The position numbers and the translations under genes were made by a program. This document shows positions 5,521-6,830 of a stretch of DNA of 6,830 bases, piece after piece (position 1 is the first letter of the stretch; each line of letters opens with the position of its first letter). This DNA is from an uncultured Oscillospiraceae bacterium (GTDB taxonomy: Bacteria; Bacillota; Clostridia; Oscillospirales; Acutalibacteraceae). The notes under the pieces are model-generated. The model was given only the letters and a program-made list of their open reading frames with translations. It ran no database searches and was not told the origin of the DNA. Location: positions 1 to 6,830 of the forward strand of contig URRK01000089.1 of assembly GCA_900550315.1 (NCBI GenBank), written 5' to 3'.

Positions 5521-5570
5521 ACCCATTCCGCGCCGCGGGCTAACCCATTCCGTGCCGCGGGCTAACCCGC
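5521..5570. repeat. 22-bp tandem repeat carrying the dispersed GC-rich palindrome
   Basis: Two adjacent 22-base units (5521-5542 and 5543-5564) differ at one base (C at 5531, T at 5553). Each starts ACCCATTCCG and contains CCGCGGGCTA. A partial third copy (ACCC) continues at 5565. A weaker match, CCGTCCCACGCCGC (5500-5513), agrees with the unit at 11 of 14 positions, suggesting further decayed copies upstream. The second unit with its flank repeats 18 bases of the rpsG-fusA palindrome exactly. The 5553-5570 copy can form a GCGGG/CCCGC hairpin with a CTAA loop. Confidence 0.75.
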
Positions 5571-5668
5571 CCAGCGCTGCCGTTTTGCAGGCAGCACAAC
5601 AATTCCCCGTATTTACAAATCTTTTACTAAACACCTGCTATTTTTTGGGGTAGAGCGGTATATTGTTG

Positions 5669-5680
5669 GCTGCCGGGCGG
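5669..5680. repeat. First copy of a 12-bp repeat that flanks the NagD-like gene
   Basis: GCTGCCGGGCGG (5669-5680) recurs exactly at 6635-6646, six bases after the stop of the phosphatase gene. Each copy is followed by T/C then AA, so 14 of 15 bases agree. A complementary stretch (TGCTGCCGCCCG) lies at 6743-6754. The copies bracket the gene and its promoter, which could reflect a repeat family or past movement of a cassette; chance cannot be excluded in GC-rich spacer DNA. Confidence 0.4.
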
Positions 5681-5722
5681 TAATATTTCGGCCGTAAATT
5701 ACAGCAACCTTGCCTTTTGGTG

Positions 5723-5751
5723 TTGTAAATTTTTTACTTTTATGTTATAGT
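5723..5751 (+). promoter_or_regulatory. Sigma-A-type promoter of the NagD-like gene
   Basis: TTGTAA (5723-5728) and TATAGT (5746-5751) are 17 bases apart, in an A/T-rich stretch that contrasts with the GC-rich spacer before it. Transcription would start near 5758, leaving a leader of about 58 nt. The -10 box lies inside a direct repeat (5743-5769) and inside the dyad TTTACT (5733-5738) / AGTAAA (5749-5754), so repression at this site is plausible. Confidence 0.65.
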
Positions 5752-5769
5752 AAATGTGTTACAGTAAAT
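5743..5769 (+). promoter_or_regulatory. 13-bp direct repeat over the -10 and start site, candidate operator
   Basis: TGTTATAGTAAAT (5743-5755) and TGTTACAGTAAAT (5757-5769) match at 12 of 13 bases with a 14-base period. The first copy contains the -10 box and the second covers the predicted start point. A related reading, GTAAATTACAG, lies upstream at 5694-5704. This arrangement suits a regulator bound to the promoter core, or two alternative -10 boxes (TATAGT and TACAGT). The regulator is unknown. Confidence 0.45.
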
Positions 5770-5780
5770 TGGCCGCCGGC

Positions 5781-5796
5781 TTTTGCCGCGGCAAAA
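5781..5796 (+). promoter_or_regulatory. Perfect 16-bp palindrome in the leader of the NagD-like gene
   Basis: TTTTGCCGCGGCAAAA (5781-5796) equals its own reverse complement. It lies between the predicted start of transcription and the ribosome site AGGCAGG (5801-5807). As DNA it could be an operator half-site pair; as RNA it could form a short TTTTGC/GCAAAA hairpin with a CGCG loop close to the ribosome site. The sequence does not decide between these. Confidence 0.5.
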
Positions 5797-5815
5797 TAAA
5801 AGGCAGGTAAAAGGT

Positions 5816-6628
5816 ATGCAACATTCGGTAAGTACTTTAAATTTTAACGAGAAAAAAGGCTTTATTTGTGATATGGACGGCGTTATTTACCACGGGAACC
5901 GTATTCTCCCCGGGGTGGCCGAGTTTATTCAATGGCTGCACAATGAAAATAAAGAGTACCTGTTTTTAACCAACAACAGCGGCAACACCCCGCGCGAGTT
6001 AAACCAAAAGCTGGCCCGCATGGGGCTGGATGTGCCGGAGGAGCACTTTTACACCAGTGCGCTGGCAACCGCGGCGTTTTTAAAAGAGCAGGCGCCGGGC
6101 TGCTCGGTTTTTGCAATTGGTGAGGCAGGGCTGTTAAACGCGCTGTATGACGCCGGCATTACCATGAACGATGTAAACCCCGATTATGTAGTAGTGGGCG
6201 AGGGCCGCACCTATTCGTTAGATACTTTAACCAAGGCCACCAACCTGGTTTTGGGCGGCGCTAAGCTAATTGGCGCTAATTCAGATGTTTCCGGCCCAAT
6301 AGAAAACGGCATTGCCCCGGCCTGCCGCGCTTTAATTGCCCCAATAGAAATGGCAACCGGCAAACAAGCCTATTTTTGCGGCAAGCCCAACCCGCTTATG
6401 ATGCGTACCGGCCTGCGTATGCTGCAGTGCCATTCCGCCGAGGCTGTTATGGTGGGTGACCGTATGGATACCGATGTTATTTCGGGTATGGAAAGCGGTA
6501 TGTCAACCGTGCTGGTGCTTTCCGGCGTTTCCACGCGGGAAACATTAAAAACCTACGCCTACCGCCCCAGCATTGTGCTAAACGGGGTGGGCGATATTCC
6601 CGCCCTGGCCCGCGCAAACAAAAAGTAA
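5816..6628 (+). CDS. nagD: NagD-like HAD-IIA family phosphatase
   Basis: This is a soluble HAD-superfamily phosphatase of the IIA (NagD/p-nitrophenyl phosphatase) group. E. coli NagD prefers UMP and other nucleotide monophosphates, but the substrate here is not proven. The 270 residues contain motif I DMDGVIY (19-25, nucleophile D19 and acid D21), motif II LTNNS (51-55), the motif III lysine in CGKPNP (K190) and motif IV VGDRMDTD (213-220). The cap domain between about 80 and 180 carries FYTSALATAAFL and NDVNPDYVVVGE, which resemble E. coli NagD closely from memory. I chose the ATG at 5816, preceded by AGGCAGG (5801-5807). An upstream in-frame TTG at 5783 would add 11 residues, lies inside the 16-bp palindrome and lacks a ribosome site. 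It is a single-gene unit with no nagA or nagB beside it, so a role in amino-sugar use should not be assumed. Confidence 0.85.
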   Translation: MQHSVSTLNFNEKKGFICDMDGVIYHGNRILPGVAEFIQWLHNENKEYLFLTNNSGNTPRELNQKLARMGLDVPEEHFYTSALATAAFLKEQAPGCSVFAIGEAGLLNALYDAGITMNDVNPDYVVVGEGRTYSLDTLTKATNLVLGGAKLIGANSDVSGPIENGIAPACRALIAPIEMATGKQAYFCGKPNPLMMRTGLRMLQCHSAEAVMVGDRMDTDVISGMESGMSTVLVLSGVSTRETLKTYAYRPSIVLNGVGDIPALARANKK

Positions 6629-6639
6629 TTTTTTGCTGC

Positions 6640-6754
6640 CGGGCGGCAACACCGGCTTGGTAGAATACGGGCTATACAGCCCGGCCCTTAAAGCCTTGTT
6701 TTAGTACCGCTGTATAGCCCTGCCCCAAATTTTCCTTGGCACTGCTGCCGCCCG
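6640..6754. repeat. Nested long inverted repeat downstream of the NagD-like gene
   Basis: The inner arms are a perfect 12-bp inverted repeat, GGGCTATACAGC (6669-6680) and GCTGTATAGCCC (6709-6720), around a 28-base loop. The outer arms, CGGGCGGCAACA (6640-6651) and TGCTGCCGCCCG (6743-6754), pair at 11 of 12 positions. TTGG (6657-6660) with CCAA (6725-6728) can add a short middle stem. The whole can fold as one elongated hairpin of about 115 bases. No coding frame of note lies inside. It could be a structured 3' untranslated region or small RNA, or a palindromic miniature repeat element. Confidence 0.55.
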
Positions 6755-6779
6755 CGTTTGGTTGCCGAATGTGCCCCCC

Positions 6780-6804
6780 AAAGCAGCCGTTAGGCTGCTT
6801 TTTT
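6780..6804 (+). terminator. Intrinsic terminator downstream of the NagD-like gene
   Basis: AAAGCAGCC (6780-6788) pairs with GGCTGCTTT (6793-6801) around a GTTA loop, and the T run continues to 6804. It lies about 150 bases past the phosphatase stop, so the transcript would carry a long 3' region including the nested inverted repeat. After it, 6805-6830 shows nothing recognisable. Confidence 0.85.
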
Positions 6805-6830
6805 AAGGCCTTAAGCGCCCGTTAAAATTT

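Larger units (their letters stand above)
5375..5815. other. 441-base intergenic region between tuf and the NagD-like gene
   Basis: No convincing gene lies here. After the tuf terminator comes a GC-rich part (about 5428-5590) made of degenerate direct repeats and CCGCGG-type palindromes. An A/T-richer part (about 5591-5770) follows with the phosphatase promoter and paired repeats. The one longer open frame, on the minus strand at 5452-5634, runs through the repeats, whose 22-base period breaks frame, and resembles no protein I know. A 19-codon + strand frame from the ATG at 5484 has no ribosome site. Confidence 0.7.

Noticed and set aside
5484..5543. 19-codon + strand small open frame in the same spacer
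   Set aside because: It has no ribosome binding site, lies right after a strong terminator and is built from repeat sequence.
5452..5634. 60-codon minus strand open frame in the spacer after tuf
   Set aside because: It crosses the 22-bp repeats, whose period is not a multiple of three, so the repeats would be read in different frames; it resembles no known protein.
5781..5796. Palindrome as a LacI-family or CcpA cre operator
   Set aside because: The centre is GC rather than the CG usual for that operator class, so no regulator family was assigned.
5783..5815. TTG start adding 11 residues to the NagD-like protein
   Set aside because: The TTG is inside the 16-bp palindrome, has no ribosome site, and the extension is not seen in the family; the ATG at 5816 follows AGGCAGG.
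1..6830. A novel defence, mobile or biosynthetic system
   Set aside because: All six protein genes are recognisable housekeeping genes; there is no transposase, integrase, toxin-antitoxin pair, CRISPR repeat or tRNA gene in the window.

Overview
The window holds a conserved housekeeping region of a low-to-moderate GC Gram-positive bacterium, most likely a member of the Clostridia. An Oscillospiraceae/Ruminococcaceae-type gut anaerobe is plausible, but that is inference. The reasons are the clostridial form of ribosomal protein S12 (140 residues, with an insert before the PQKRGVCT segment), the 156-residue S7, strong AGGAGG-type ribosome binding sites, sigma-A-like promoters, and intrinsic hairpin plus T-tract terminators. 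Every gene lies on the + strand.

Layout. Positions 1-156 precede the first gene. They contain a long imperfect hairpin (10-66) and three degenerate 21-bp tandem repeats (59-121). rlmH (157-639) encodes the 23S rRNA pseudouridine-1915 methyltransferase and is closed by a terminator (658-700). A near-consensus promoter (721-749) then opens the str operon: rpsL (860-1282), rpsG (1428-1898, GTG start), fusA (1996-4080) and tuf (4172-5374). A strong terminator follows at 5398-5424. The gaps inside the operon are unusually structured: three candidate hairpins between rpsL and rpsG, two GC-rich hairpins between rpsG and fusA, and a probable extra promoter between fusA and tuf. A 441-base gap (5375-5815) follows, full of degenerate repeats and palindromes. 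It ends in a promoter, operator-like repeats and a NagD-like HAD phosphatase gene (5816-6628). The last 200 bases hold a nested inverted repeat (6640-6754) and a terminator (6780-6804).

How the genes work together. rpsL, rpsG, fusA and tuf supply two 30S proteins and the two main elongation GTPases. RlmH modifies helix 69 of 23S rRNA, so the first 5.4 kb is entirely ribosome and translation related. The NagD-like phosphatase is a separate transcription unit, probably acting in nucleotide or sugar-phosphate housekeeping.

I found no defence system, mobile gene, CRISPR array or clearly new protein family. The points most worth a second look are: an arginine in S12 at the position equivalent to E. 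coli K88, where K-to-R gives streptomycin resistance in other bacteria; a GC-rich palindromic motif (GCCGCGGGCTAACCC) shared between the rpsG-fusA gap and a tandem array after tuf; operator-like repeats in front of the phosphatase gene; and the nested inverted repeat after it.
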